64,000 nt of DNA from Myxococcales bacterium (GCA_016793465.1 JAEUJW010000008.1:213441-277440), one strand, 5' to 3'; numbered from the stretch's first letter, positions 35,528 through 44,493 are shown. The notes: a model not told the origin generated them from the sequence alone. Made by a program: numbers and translations.

Positions 35528-36715
35528 ATGCATTCGCCCTCGCGCCTCCTCGCGGGTCTCTCGACCGTGCTCGTGCTCGCCGCGTGCAAGGCATCGGTGT
35601 CGCTGAACGCGGGCCTCGACCGCGGGACCGCCCACGCCGACGCAGGCGCCGGCGCCGAGGCGTCGCCGCCCGCGGTCGCCCGCGTGGTCCGCTCCGGCGA
35701 CCGCCTGGTCTACGAGGGCGAGGAGATCGAGTTCGAGACCGACTCCGCCATCATCCGCGGCGAGGCCAGCAGCGCCGTGCTCGACCAGCTCGCCGCCGTG
35801 CTGAAGAAGTACCCCGCGGTCGGCGTGCGCATCGAGGGCCACACCGACAGCCGCGGCAGCCAGAGCTACAACCGCAAGCTGTCCGACGAGCGCGCCGCCG
35901 CCATCAAGGTCGCGCTCGTCAAGCGCGGCGTCGCCGGCGAGCGCCTGACCAGCGAGGGCATGGGCGAGGACAAGCCCGCCCGCCCCGAGCCGACCGCCTG
36001 TCGCAACCGCTCCGAGGCATCGATCGCCGACAACAAGCGCGCCGAGTGCCACGCGGTCTGGCGCGACAACCGGCGCGCCGCGTTCGTCGTCGTGTCCGGC
36101 GCCGAGGCCCTGCCCGCCGAGGGCACCGTCGTCAGCGAGCCCCACGCCGCGCCCGCCGAGCCCGCCGCCGGACGCCGCGAGCGGCGCCCCGACTGGGCCC
36201 TGCGCCTGTTCGGCGGCTACACCCTGCTCGTGCCCGACGACCCCTACCACGGCGGCCACGTCGGCCTCGGCGTGTTCGCCTCGCAGCGCTTCGGCAAGCG
36301 GCAGCGCGGCTACATCGGCGGCGGCCCGCGCCTGCACTACCGCGGCCTGCGCCACCAGTACGAGCCCCCCACCGCCAGCACCGTCACCCTCCACGAGTTC
36401 GGCCCCGAGGGCGACCTGCTGATCGGCGGCGGCTCGAAGAAACTCGTGGGCCTGTTCTCGCTGCGCGTCGGCTTCGGCCTCGGCGCCGTGCGCCAGCGCG
36501 AGGACATCGGCCTCACCCTCCGCGAGCACCGCCTCGCCGGCTGGGCCATGGGCGGCGTGGTCGTGCTCGGCAAGCTGAGCAAGCGCTGGTCGCTCGGCGG
36601 CCACCTCGAGGGCGGCGTGGCCCACGTGCTCGGCTTCAAGAGCCCGAGCCCGATCCTCGAGGTCGGCCTCAACGTCGCCTGGCACTTCGGCAAGGGCCGC
36701 CGCGACGGCATCTGA
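35528..36715 (+). CDS. Lipoprotein with OmpA domain followed by a beta-barrel-like region
   Basis: 395 residues. Signal MHSPSRLLAGLSTVLVLAAC ends in a lipobox. Residues about 60-195 are an OmpA-like peptidoglycan-binding domain (IEFETDSAIIRGEAS, RIEGHTDSRGSQSYNRKLSDERA, NRRAAFVVV) with an extra Cys-containing insert (ACRNRSEASIADNKRAEC). Residues about 215-390 look like outer-membrane strands (WALRLFGGYTLLV, HVGLGVFASQRFG, RGYIGGGPRLHYRG, FSLRVGFGLGAV, SPILEVGLNVAWHFG). Classical OmpA has the barrel first, so the order is reversed here. Confidence 0.78.
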   Translation: MHSPSRLLAGLSTVLVLAACKASVSLNAGLDRGTAHADAGAGAEASPPAVARVVRSGDRLVYEGEEIEFETDSAIIRGEASSAVLDQLAAVLKKYPAVGVRIEGHTDSRGSQSYNRKLSDERAAAIKVALVKRGVAGERLTSEGMGEDKPARPEPTACRNRSEASIADNKRAECHAVWRDNRRAAFVVVSGAEALPAEGTVVSEPHAAPAEPAAGRRERRPDWALRLFGGYTLLVPDDPYHGGHVGLGVFASQRFGKRQRGYIGGGPRLHYRGLRHQYEPPTASTVTLHEFGPEGDLLIGGGSKKLVGLFSLRVGFGLGAVRQREDIGLTLREHRLAGWAMGGVVVLGKLSKRWSLGGHLEGGVAHVLGFKSPSPILEVGLNVAWHFGKGRRDGI

Positions 36716-36947
36716 CGCCCCGCTCCGCCGCCGCCGTTCGTGCGAGCGCCCACCCCGTGCTCGCCGCTCACCACCCGCGCGGCAGCATCGACGCCGGCGC
36801 CTCGAGACGACGCCCACCGCAGGACCCGCCGCGCGTCCTCGATACCGACCATCGACGATCCGCCTTTCATAAATCCCGCCCTGCCTGCTCGACGCCGAAC
36901 GACTCGCCCCGCGTAACACCCCGCGCCCGCGCGCGTTGGCCCGACCC

Positions 36948-37502
36948 ATGCTCACGCGCCTCGCCCTCGCCCTCGCCCTCCTGCCCCTCGCCTGCGGCGG
37001 CGACGCCGGGGACACCGACGCTCCCGAAACATCCTCCGCGACGTCGGACACCGGCGAGCCTCCGACCACCGGCGAGCCCGCCGAGGACCCGCCCACCGAC
37101 GAGGAGGCCCTCGCGGCCTGGCTCACCGCCGGCGCGTACAGGACCTGGCCCGCCGAGTCCGGCCCGCACGCCTCGACCGGCCCGCACTTCGGCAGCGTGC
37201 GCACCTACGTCAACGCGGCCCTGTTCGACTCGCTCGAGGCCGGCAGCGCCGTCCACCCCAGGGGCGCCGCCGCCGTCAAGGAGCTCTACGGCGACGTCGC
37301 CGACGTGCGCGGCTGGTCGGTCATGATCAAGGACTTCGACAACAGCACCATGGTCGACGACGGCGACGGCTGGTACTGGTACGAGAGCTACAACGGCAGC
37401 ACCTTCGGCGACGCCTTCGGCGACCCGACCTGCACCGGCTGCCACGCCCCCACCCACCCCGACTTCAAAGACTTCTTCCTGACCCCGTTCCCGCTGCAGT
37501 GA
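36948..37502 (+). CDS. Cytochrome P460-like lipoprotein
   Basis: 184 residues from ATG 36948; an in-frame TTG lies 12 nt earlier. Signal MLTRLALALALLPLAC ends in a lipobox, followed by a short Thr/Glu/Pro tether. The domain has HPRGAAAVKELYGDV, WSVMIKDFDN, DGWYWYESY and the haem motif CTGCH near the end, the layout of cytochrome P460 proteins, which use a Lys-crosslinked c-type haem to oxidise hydroxylamine or handle NO. The crosslinking Lys cannot be confirmed by eye. TAACAC about 29 nt upstream is a weak -10 candidate. Confidence 0.72.
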   Translation: MLTRLALALALLPLACGGDAGDTDAPETSSATSDTGEPPTTGEPAEDPPTDEEALAAWLTAGAYRTWPAESGPHASTGPHFGSVRTYVNAALFDSLEAGSAVHPRGAAAVKELYGDVADVRGWSVMIKDFDNSTMVDDGDGWYWYESYNGSTFGDAFGDPTCTGCHAPTHPDFKDFFLTPFPLQ

Positions 37503-37628
37503 CCGCCCCACCGCCGCGGGCTCGCGTCGACCTCTCGACGACCTGTCGCCCGGCCGATCGCCCACCGCGACCGCCGGGCGATCCCGCGCCCCGCACTCAC
37601 GCGCCCTGACGGCTCACCCCTCGCGGCC

Positions 37629-37859
37629 TCAGCCCGGGCCCGAGTACTTCTTCTCTTCGCCCTTCGGCGTCACATCGATCTCGCCGCGGCGGTCTTCTTC
37701 TCGCTTGTCGGTCTCGATCTGCTTCATCTCTTTGCGGAACCCTCGCAGCATCTTGCCGATCCCCTCGCCGAGCTGCGGGAGCTTGGACGGCCCGAAGATC
37801 AGCAGGATGACGACGATGATGATGACGACCTCGAGGGTCCCGAGCACGCCCAGAAGCAT
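37629..37859 (-). CDS. tatA: Twin-arginine translocase subunit TatA
   Basis: 76 residues: a hydrophobic helix (residues about 4-21), the hinge FGPSKLPQLG and an amphipathic helix EGIGKMLRGFRKEMKQ, then a charged tail. TatA forms the pore through which folded Tat substrates cross. No tatC is adjacent. Minus-strand TACCTT (37866-37871) ends 6 nt before the ATG. Confidence 0.93.
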   Translation of the reverse strand: MLLGVLGTLEVVIIIVVILLIFGPSKLPQLGEGIGKMLRGFRKEMKQIETDKREEDRRGEIDVTPKGEEKKYSGPG

Positions 37860-37892
37860 GGCCGAAAGGTAGTCCTTCGGGCCGCGCTTTGC

Positions 37893-37898
37893 TAGCGT
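37893..37898 (+). promoter_or_regulatory. -10 box, leaderless start of the MltD-like gene
   Basis: TAGCGT ends 8 nt before ATG 37907. It faces away from the tatA -10 (37866-37871), about 22 bp apart, so the two promoters compete or are co-regulated. Confidence 0.5.
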
Positions 37899-37906
37899 CG
37901 GCCGGG

Positions 37907-39985
37907 ATGTTTGCCACCCTGCGCCGTCGCCGCGAACCCCGAGACCCGCGCAGCGGCCGTTTCGGCCGCGTATTCGGGCTCGCAGCGCTGATCCTGCTGT
38001 CCGCGGCCCCCGCTGCCGCGGCGCCTGCCCCCACCGCGCCCGCGGGCGGGGAGCGGCGCGAGCGGGTGGGGCCGCTGCTCGTCTCGGCGGACGGGCGAGA
38101 CACCGTGCGCGGCGGGCGGCCCGACGGCGCCACCATCCACGAGAACTTCGTGGCCCGGCCCGTCGATCCCGACGAGGAGGGGCGCGCCGAGCTGGCCCGC
38201 TTCGAGCGTCAGGCCTTCGCGGCCGACCCGCGGCCGACCATCGTCGCCCAGCCGCCGGAGGCGTGGATGGCCGCGCTGACCCTGCCCGACCTCCCGGTCC
38301 GCTGGAACCACCAGACCGTCGCCTATTTGAAGTACTTCCGCGACGACCCCAAGGGTCAGGCCCTGATCCGCGGCTGGCTGCGCCGCATGAACCGCTACGA
38401 GCACCTGCTGCGCCCGATCTTGAAGGAGGCCGGCGTGCCCGAGGACCTCGTGTTCGTGGCCATGGCCGAGAGCGGCTTCAACCCGCGGGTCCGCTCGCGG
38501 GTCGGCGCCGCCGGCATGTGGCAGTTCATGGAGGGCACCGGCCGCGTCTACGGCCTCGAGCGCAGCTACTGGGTCGACGAGCGCCACGACATCGAGCGCG
38601 CCGCCTGGGCCGCCGCCACCTACCTGAAGGACCTGCGGACCCGCTTCGGCTCGTGGGAGATGGCGCTCGCCGCCTACAACGGCGGCCCCGCGCTCGTCAT
38701 GACCAGCCTCTCGCGCTCCAACACCAACAACTTCTGGGCCCTGTGCGAGCTCGAGAGCGGGCTGCCGCACGCGACCACCCTGTACATCCCGAAGATCATC
38801 GCCGCCGCGCTGATCGGCCGCAACCGCGGCGCCTTCGGCGTCGGCGGCGACCTCTCGGGCGCGCTGCCGCCGGTGCACTGGGCCATGGTCGAGGTCCCGC
38901 CGGCCACCTCGCTCGCCGCCGTCGCCAGGCTGATCGGCGAGGACCCCGCGCTGATCGAGGAGCTCAACGCCCACCTCGTCCGCAAGCGCACCCCGCCGGG
39001 CCGCGTCACCGAGGTCCGCATCCCGCGGGCCAAGGTCGCCGTCTACGAGCGCGGCGCCACCCGCCTCGCCGGCGAGTCGGGCGACCTCCAGCCGCACAGC
39101 GTCCGCTACGGCGAGACCCTCGCGCGCATCGCCCAGCGCTACGGCACCAGCGAGCAGAACCTCCGCAAGCTCAACGAGCTCGACGACGGCGCCGAGCTCG
39201 AGCGCGGCGTCACCCTCCTCGTGCCCGCCCGCGGCGCCCGCGGCGAGCCCGCCCGCCCGCGGCCCCGCGTCGCCGTGCCCCGCCTCGTCGCCGGCCCCGA
39301 CCAGCGCCTCGTGTTCTTCGAGGTCACCCGCGCGACCACCCCGCGCGGCCTCAGCGAGGCCTTCGCGCTGGCCTGGGACAGCGTCGTGCGGTGGAACGAC
39401 CTCGACCCGCAGGCCCGCCTGCAGCCCGGCCAATTCCTGCAGCTCCTGGTCCCCCGCGGCTTCGACGCCCTCGCCGCCCGCGTCGACCTCTACGAGGCCG
39501 GCGACGTCGAGCTCGTCGTCCGCGGCTCGCGCGAGCACATCGAGTCCTCGCTGCGCGAGCGGGGCCTCGCCCGCCGCGGCTACCGCGTGCGCAAGGGCGA
39601 CGACCTCACCAAGATCGGCAAGAAGTTCGACCTCAGCGACGGCGACCTCGCCCGCATCAACGCCATCCCGCGCGACCAGAAGCCCGCCCCCGGCAGCCTG
39701 CTCGTCGTCTACGTCGACAAGGCCCACGAGCGCGGCACCGTCGACGCGCCCCCGCCGAGGACCCCCGGCGCGCCCGCCCCCGACGAGCCGCTGCCGAGCT
39801 CCGACGAGGCCGACAAGCCCGCCGCCGAGGACAGCGACGCCGAGCCCGGCGCCGCCCCGCCCGCCGACGAGCTCGGCGCCTCGACCGACAACACCAGCAA
39901 GCTGCCCGGCAAGCGCGGCTGGACCCGCAAGCCCGCCGAGCGCCCCCGCCCGGCCAAGCCCGGCAAGCGCAAGGGCGCCGGCTGA
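37907..39985 (+). CDS. MltD-like lytic transglycosylase with LysM-type modules
   Basis: 692 residues from ATG 37907. A basic start and a membrane-like segment at about 24-40 act as signal. The SLT catalytic domain follows: VAMAESGFNPRVRSRVGAAGMWQFMEGTGR (catalytic Glu in AESGF), then LAAYNGGP. C-terminal modules resemble LysM repeats: VRYGETLARIAQRYGTSEQNLRKLN, SEAFALAWDSVVRWNDLDPQARLQPGQFLQL and YRVRKGDDLTKIGKKFDLSDGDLARINAI. A disordered Lys/Pro-rich tail ends the protein. It cleaves peptidoglycan glycan strands with 1,6-anhydro formation. A perfect dispersed palindrome follows 2 nt after the stop. Confidence 0.92.
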   Translation: MFATLRRRREPRDPRSGRFGRVFGLAALILLSAAPAAAAPAPTAPAGGERRERVGPLLVSADGRDTVRGGRPDGATIHENFVARPVDPDEEGRAELARFERQAFAADPRPTIVAQPPEAWMAALTLPDLPVRWNHQTVAYLKYFRDDPKGQALIRGWLRRMNRYEHLLRPILKEAGVPEDLVFVAMAESGFNPRVRSRVGAAGMWQFMEGTGRVYGLERSYWVDERHDIERAAWAAATYLKDLRTRFGSWEMALAAYNGGPALVMTSLSRSNTNNFWALCELESGLPHATTLYIPKIIAAALIGRNRGAFGVGGDLSGALPPVHWAMVEVPPATSLAAVARLIGEDPALIEELNAHLVRKRTPPGRVTEVRIPRAKVAVYERGATRLAGESGDLQPHSVRYGETLARIAQRYGTSEQNLRKLNELDDGAELERGVTLLVPARGARGEPARPRPRVAVPRLVAGPDQRLVFFEVTRATTPRGLSEAFALAWDSVVRWNDLDPQARLQPGQFLQLLVPRGFDALAARVDLYEAGDVELVVRGSREHIESSLRERGLARRGYRVRKGDDLTKIGKKFDLSDGDLARINAIPRDQKPAPGSLLVVYVDKAHERGTVDAPPPRTPGAPAPDEPLPSSDEADKPAAEDSDAEPGAAPPADELGASTDNTSKLPGKRGWTRKPAERPRPAKPGKRKGAG

Positions 39986-39986
39986 C

Positions 39987-40002
39987 CTGTCCCTCCGGAC
40001 AG
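39987..40002. repeat. Dispersed palindrome copy after the MltD-like gene
   Basis: CTGTCC-CTCC-GGACAG, perfect 6-bp arms, starting 1 nt after the stop codon. It could act as a 3' hairpin but has no T run. Confidence 0.7.
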
Positions 40003-40053
40003 CCTCGATCTGCGGCCTTGACCTCACGCCGCGTGCGCCCGTCACCCTCTCGC

Positions 40054-40668
40054 ATGGCCCTCGACCTCGCAAGCCTCGACGCCCGCGGCTACCTCGTCGT
40101 GCCCGGCGCCCTCGGCCCCGCCCGCGTCGCGCGCCTGCGCCTCGCCTTCGCCGCAGCCGCCGACGACAGCGGCACCGAGCACGTCCGCATCACCGCCGCC
40201 ACCCCCGCCGCCGACGAGTGGTACGCGCTCGCCGATCACCCGCACGTGCTCGCCGCCGCCGCCCACCTGCTCGGCCCCGAGTTCCACGTGCGCGACGTGC
40301 ACGGCCGCAACCCCCGCCCCGGCCACGGCCAGCAGGGCCTGCACGCCGACTGGCCCGCGCGCCCGCCCGGCGCCCCGACCGTGATCCTCACCGCCCTCTG
40401 GCCGCTCGACGACTTCACCGCCGACAACGGCGCCACCCGCCTCGTGCCCGGCACCCACCGGCTCCACCGACAGATCCCCCGCGCCCTCGCCCAGCCGCAC
40501 GCCCGGCACCCCGACGAGCTGGTCCTCACCGCCCCCGCCGGCAGCCTGCTGCTACTAAACGGCCACGTGTGGCACTCCGGCCGCGCGAACGACTCGACCG
40601 GCCCGCGCCGCGCCGTGCAGATGGTCGTGCAGCGCGGGCCGCGTCAGACCGCGCCCGGCCTGCGGTAA
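40054..40668 (+). CDS. Phytanoyl-CoA dioxygenase (PhyH)-family Fe(II)/2-oxoglutarate oxygenase
   Basis: 204 residues. The iron site is visible: His and Asp in GLHADWPARPPG and the distal His in GHVWHSGRAN, with the following Arg positioned to bind 2-oxoglutarate. WPLDDFTADNGATRLVPGTHR is the family signature. The chain is shorter than typical PhyH (about 250-300), so the substrate lid may be reduced. Substrate unknown. Its TAA stop is part of the next gene's -10 box. Confidence 0.87.
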   Translation: MALDLASLDARGYLVVPGALGPARVARLRLAFAAAADDSGTEHVRITAATPAADEWYALADHPHVLAAAAHLLGPEFHVRDVHGRNPRPGHGQQGLHADWPARPPGAPTVILTALWPLDDFTADNGATRLVPGTHRLHRQIPRALAQPHARHPDELVLTAPAGSLLLLNGHVWHSGRANDSTGPRRAVQMVVQRGPRQTAPGLR

Positions 40669-40671
40669 CGT
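40666..40671 (+). promoter_or_regulatory. -10 box overlapping a stop codon
   Basis: TAACGT begins with the TAA stop of the PhyH gene and ends 7 nt before ATG 40679. Confidence 0.5.
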
Positions 40672-40678
40672 CGCCGCC

Positions 40679-41323
40679 ATGGCCATCACCCTCCACTACG
40701 GCTCCGGCTCCCCGTTCGCCTGGCGCGTCTGGCTCGCGCTCGAGCACAAACAGCTGCCCTACGAGCTGCGCGTCGTCAGCTTCGATCGCGGCGACACCCG
40801 CTCCCCCGAGTACATCGCCCTCAACCCGCGCGGCAAGGTCCCCACGCTCGTCGACGGCGCCTACGTCCTCTACGAGTCGAACGCGATCGTCGAGTACCTC
40901 GAGGACGCCTACCCCGAGCGCCCGCTGCTCCCGCACGACCCCCAGGCCCGCGGCGTCCAGCGCCGCCTGATCGCCGAGGCCGACAACTACCTGTTCCCGG
41001 CCCAGCGCGAGCTCATGCGCGCGACCCTGTTCTGCCCGCCCGCCGAGCGCGACCCGGCCCGCATCGCCGCCGCCGGCGACGCGGTGATCGCCGAGCTCGA
41101 GCGCTTCGCCCCCTACCTCGAGCGCGAGTGGTTCGGCGGCAACGCCCCCTCGCTCGCCGACTTCACGATCTACCCGTACATCCGCCTGGTCCAGCGCGTC
41201 GAGGACCGCGTGCCCGAGGTCGCCCTGCGCCGCCGCTTCCCGCCGGCGATCGCCGCCTACGTGCAGCGCTTCGAGACCCTGCCCTACGCCGACAAGACCC
41301 AGCCCCCGCACTGGCGCGGCTGA
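40679..41323 (+). CDS. Glutathione S-transferase family protein (second)
   Basis: 214 residues. Thioredoxin-like domain with GSGSPFAWRVWLALEHKQLPYE, NPRGKVPTLVDG (cis-Pro) and YESNAIVEYLEDAYPERPLLP; helical domain with GGNAPSLADFTIYPYIRLV. It is only distantly similar to the GST at 21777. Its last codons are the start of a roughly 65-bp tandem repeat. Confidence 0.9.
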   Translation: MAITLHYGSGSPFAWRVWLALEHKQLPYELRVVSFDRGDTRSPEYIALNPRGKVPTLVDGAYVLYESNAIVEYLEDAYPERPLLPHDPQARGVQRRLIAEADNYLFPAQRELMRATLFCPPAERDPARIAAAGDAVIAELERFAPYLEREWFGGNAPSLADFTIYPYIRLVQRVEDRVPEVALRRRFPPAIAAYVQRFETLPYADKTQPPHWRG

Positions 41324-41472
41324 TCGCCGCGACCGACGGCGATCGCCGCCGACACGCCGCACCTCGCGACCCCGGGCCGGCGCGGCTGATCCCGGCGACC
41401 GACGGCGATCGCCGCCGACACACGCGCTTCGAGACCCAACACTGGCGCGGCTGATCGCCGCGACCGCCGAGG
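41313..41472. repeat. Tandem repeat of about 65 bp starting inside the GST gene end
   Basis: GGCGCGGCTGATC begins three copies at 41313, 41379 and 41444. The first contains the GST stop TGA. Copies 1 and 2 share a further GACCGACGGCGATCGCCGCC core. Confidence 0.8.
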
Positions 41473-41505
41473 TGCCCGCGAACCGGCGCGCCTCGTCCCG
41501 CGCGC

Positions 41506-42660
41506 TCACGGCACGTGGGCCACGATCGCCTCGAGCGCCCGGCGTGCGCTCGCCACGGGCATGCAGCGCACCGCCAGGTCGCGGGCCCACGTCGCCACCG
41601 GCGACTGCCACTGCGCCACCTTGCCGAGCCGCCGCGCGCCGCGCTGGATGTCCTCCACCCGCGGCCGCCGCCGCGCCTCGTAGGCCCGCAGCCCCGCCGC
41701 CGCGTCGTCGTGGGCCACCAGCTCGCGCGCCAGCACCACCGCGTCCTCGATCGCCATCGCCGCGCCTTGCCCGAAGTTCGGCGTCATCGCGTGGGCCGCG
41801 TCGCCGAGCAGCGCCACCCGCCCGCGGCACCACGACGCGACCTCGATCTCCTCGATGTCGTGGTGCAGCAGCGCGGCCCCGTCGTCGCCGAGCGCCGCGA
41901 GCACCCGCGGCGCCGCCCCGCCGAAGCCCGCGAAGCGCCGCCGCACGTGCCCCGCCGTGCCCTGCGACGGGTCGCCCGGCGTGCCCGCCGGCGCGTTGGC
42001 CACGAAGAACGCGTAGACCTGCCCGCCCGCGAGCGGCACCAGCCCGACCCGCAGCCCGCGGCCCCACATCTCGACCGTCGCCACCGGCTCGCCCGCGACC
42101 GCCCCGACCCAGCGCCAGCAGGTGTAGCCGGCGTACTCCGGCGCCTGCTCGCCGAACCACAGGCGCCGCACCTGCGAGCGCAGCCCGTCGGCCCCGATCA
42201 CCGCGTGGTAGCGGCGCTCGACGCCATCGCTCGTCGCGACCGCCACGCCGTCGTCCGCCTCGCGCAGCGCGGTCGGCGAGACCCCGCAGCGGATCGCCAC
42301 GCCCGGCAGCGCGGCCAGCCCCTCGGCCAGGGCCGCGTGCAGCGCCCCGCGCTCGAACGCGTACGCGCTGCCGTACTTCTCGGTGATCGCCGCGATGTCC
42401 GCCGCCGACAGCGTGCGCCCGCGGGCGTCGGTGATCGCCGCGGCCCCGAGCGCCTGCCCCCGCGCCGCCACGCTCGCCCCCACGCCGACCGCGTCGAGCG
42501 CCCGCATGGCGTTGGCGCCGAGGCTGATCCCCGCCCCCGGCGCCCGCAATTGCGGCGAGCGCTCGACCACGTCCACCTCCGCGCCGAGCCGCGCCAGCGC
42601 CCGCGCCAGCACCAGCCCGCCGATACCCCCGCCGACCACCAGCACTCGTCGCATCACCAT
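41506..42660 (-). CDS. FAD-dependent monooxygenase (PHBH/salicylate hydroxylase type)
   Basis: 384 residues. VLVVGGGIGGLVLARALARLG is the FAD Rossmann loop, VIGADGLRSQVRR the DG motif, and GRVALLGDAAHAMTPNFGQGAAMAIEDAVVLA the GD motif. This is the class that hydroxylates aromatic or other small substrates with NAD(P)H and O2. ATG 42660 is chosen because GGGAG lies 8 nt upstream on the coding strand; an in-frame ATG two codons later is possible. It diverges from a TetR-type gene across 62 nt, so that regulator probably controls it. Confidence 0.9.
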   Translation of the reverse strand: MVMRRVLVVGGGIGGLVLARALARLGAEVDVVERSPQLRAPGAGISLGANAMRALDAVGVGASVAARGQALGAAAITDARGRTLSAADIAAITEKYGSAYAFERGALHAALAEGLAALPGVAIRCGVSPTALREADDGVAVATSDGVERRYHAVIGADGLRSQVRRLWFGEQAPEYAGYTCWRWVGAVAGEPVATVEMWGRGLRVGLVPLAGGQVYAFFVANAPAGTPGDPSQGTAGHVRRRFAGFGGAAPRVLAALGDDGAALLHHDIEEIEVASWCRGRVALLGDAAHAMTPNFGQGAAMAIEDAVVLARELVAHDDAAAGLRAYEARRRPRVEDIQRGARRLGKVAQWQSPVATWARDLAVRCMPVASARRALEAIVAHVP

Positions 42661-42682
42661 CGTCGTGTCTCCCGGCCGTGGT

Positions 42683-42688
42683 TATGCT
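42683..42688 (+). promoter_or_regulatory. Divergent promoter region between monooxygenase and TetR genes
   Basis: TATGCT on the + strand would serve the TetR gene with a leader of roughly 28 nt. A minus-strand CATAAC overlaps it and could serve the monooxygenase. An operator for the TetR protein would be expected within 42661-42722, but no clear palindrome was picked out. Confidence 0.4.
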
Positions 42689-42722
42689 CCGGGCCCCCGC
42701 CCCGCGAAACTCGCGTTCCCGC

Positions 42723-43337
42723 ATGCCGCACGAGCCCCGCAAGTCCGCGAAACAACAGCGATCCCGCTTCACGATCGACGCCATCCTCGAGGCCACGGCT
42801 CGCATCGTCGATCAGGTCGGCCTCGATCGCGCAACCACCAACCGCATCGCCGAGCTCGCCGGCGTCAGCGTCGGCTCGCTGTACCAGTACTTCCCCGGCA
42901 AGGAGGCCCTGCTCGCCGCCCTCATCGAACGCGAGGCCCGCCGCGACCTCGAGGCCGTGCGCGTGGCCCTCGCCGACAGCCGCCCGCTCCCGCTCGGCGA
43001 GGCGATCGACCACGCCGTCGCCGTGCTCGTCGCCCGCCACGCCCGTCACCCCGCGCTCTACCGCTGGATGCTCACCTACACCCCCGGCCTCGGCCAGCAC
43101 CCCAAGGTCCGGGCGATCGCCGGCGAGGGCCGGGCCCTCCTGCGCGACCTCCTGGCCGAGCGCCGCGGCGAGCTCCCGCCCGGCCGCGAGCCCGCGCTCG
43201 CCGCCCTCATCCTCGGCAGCGCGCTCGAGGCCGCCGTGCACGCCGCGATCTTCGAACGCCCCGAGATCCTCGCCGACGGCGCCCTGGTCCGCGAGCTCTC
43301 GCGTCTGTGCCGCCGCTACCTCGCGCCCGACCCCTGA
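42723..43337 (+). CDS. TetR/AcrR-family transcriptional regulator
   Basis: 204 residues from ATG 42723. The N-terminal helix-turn-helix is clear: FTIDAILEATARIVDQVGLDRATTNRIAELAGVSVGSLYQYFPGKEALLAAL. The rest is an all-helical ligand-binding domain. A repressor of the divergent FAD monooxygenase gene is the simplest reading. Confidence 0.92.
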   Translation: MPHEPRKSAKQQRSRFTIDAILEATARIVDQVGLDRATTNRIAELAGVSVGSLYQYFPGKEALLAALIEREARRDLEAVRVALADSRPLPLGEAIDHAVAVLVARHARHPALYRWMLTYTPGLGQHPKVRAIAGEGRALLRDLLAERRGELPPGREPALAALILGSALEAAVHAAIFERPEILADGALVRELSRLCRRYLAPDP

Positions 43338-43340
43338 GGG

Positions 43341-43346
43341 TACCCT
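43341..43346 (+). promoter_or_regulatory. -10 box, leaderless start of the cysteine desulfurase gene
   Basis: TACCCT ends 7 nt before ATG 43354 and follows the TetR stop by 3 nt. Confidence 0.5.
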
Positions 43347-43353
43347 CGCGGCC

Positions 43354-44493
43354 ATGGCCGACGACCCGATCTACCTCGACCACAACGCGACCACCCCGCT
43401 GCTGCCCGAGGTCGTCGACGCCATGCAGCCGTACCTGCGCGTGCACTTCGGCAACCCCTCGAGCGGCCACGTCCACGGCCGGCGCGCGCGCGCGGCCGTC
43501 GACCGCGCGCGCGCCCAGGTCGCCGCCCTGATCGCCGCGGACCCCGACGAGGTCGTGTTCACCTCCGGCGGCACCGAGGCCAACAACCTCGCCATCCGCG
43601 GCGTCGCGGCCGCCCGCCCCGGGCGCCCGCGCATCGTCACCACCGCGGTCGAGCACCCGGCCACCGCGGCCCCGTGCGCCTGGCTCGAAGGCCAGGCCCG
43701 CACCTGCACGCGCGTGCCCGTCGACGCCCGCGGCCTCGTCGACCTCGACGTCGCCCGCCACGCGCTCACCGACGACACCGCCCTGCTCACAGTCATCCAC
43801 GCCCACAACGAGACCGGCGTGATCCAGCCGATCGCCGCGCTCGCCGGGCTCGCCCACGCCGTCGGCGCCGTCGTGCACACCGACGCCGCCCAGTCGCTCG
43901 GCAAGCTCGCCGTCGACGTGCGCGCCCTCGACGTCGACCTGCTCTCGCTCGCCGGCCACAAGCTCTACGCCCCCAAGGGCGTGGGCGCGCTGTACGTCAG
44001 GCAGGGCACGCGCGTGCTCCCCTTCACCCTCGGCGCCGGCCACGAGCGCGGCCTGCGTCCCGGCACCGAGAACGTCGCGTCGATCGTCGGCCTCGGCGTC
44101 GCCTGCGAGCTCGCGGCCCGCGACCTCGACGCGCTCGCGCGGCGCCTCCTCCACCTCCGCGAGCTGCTGTGGTCGCTGCTCCACGCCGACGTCCGCGGCC
44201 TCGCGCGCAGCGGCGGGCCCGAGCACTGCCTGCCCAACACCCTCAGCGTGCGCTTCCCCGGCGTACGCGGCCCCGACGTCCTCGCCGCCGCCCCCGAGCT
44301 CGCCGCCTCGACCGGCTCGGCCTGCCACGACGGCCACGACGAACCACCCGCCGCGATCGTCGCCATGGGCGTGCCGCCCGCCGAGGCCCTCGGCACTGTG
44401 CGCCTGACCCTCGGCCGCAGCAGCGACGAGCCCGCCGTGCGCACCGCCGCCGCCGCCCTCACGCGCGCCTGGCGGTCGCTGCAGCGCGCCTGA
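43354..44493 (+). CDS. Cysteine desulfurase, NifS/IscS-type
   Basis: 379 residues, PLP-dependent class V aminotransferase fold. YLDHNATTPLLPEV and FGNPSSGHVHG open the domain, VEHPA supplies the His stacking on PLP, LAGHKLYAPKG has the PLP Lys, and STGSACH has the active-site Cys on the mobile loop. It releases sulfur from cysteine for Fe-S clusters, thiolated tRNA or molybdenum cofactor. moeA lies downstream, so a link to Moco sulfuration or MPT synthesis is plausible, though no other Isc/Suf gene is near. Confidence 0.92.
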   Translation: MADDPIYLDHNATTPLLPEVVDAMQPYLRVHFGNPSSGHVHGRRARAAVDRARAQVAALIAADPDEVVFTSGGTEANNLAIRGVAAARPGRPRIVTTAVEHPATAAPCAWLEGQARTCTRVPVDARGLVDLDVARHALTDDTALLTVIHAHNETGVIQPIAALAGLAHAVGAVVHTDAAQSLGKLAVDVRALDVDLLSLAGHKLYAPKGVGALYVRQGTRVLPFTLGAGHERGLRPGTENVASIVGLGVACELAARDLDALARRLLHLRELLWSLLHADVRGLARSGGPEHCLPNTLSVRFPGVRGPDVLAAAPELAASTGSACHDGHDEPPAAIVAMGVPPAEALGTVRLTLGRSSDEPAVRTAAAALTRAWRSLQRA

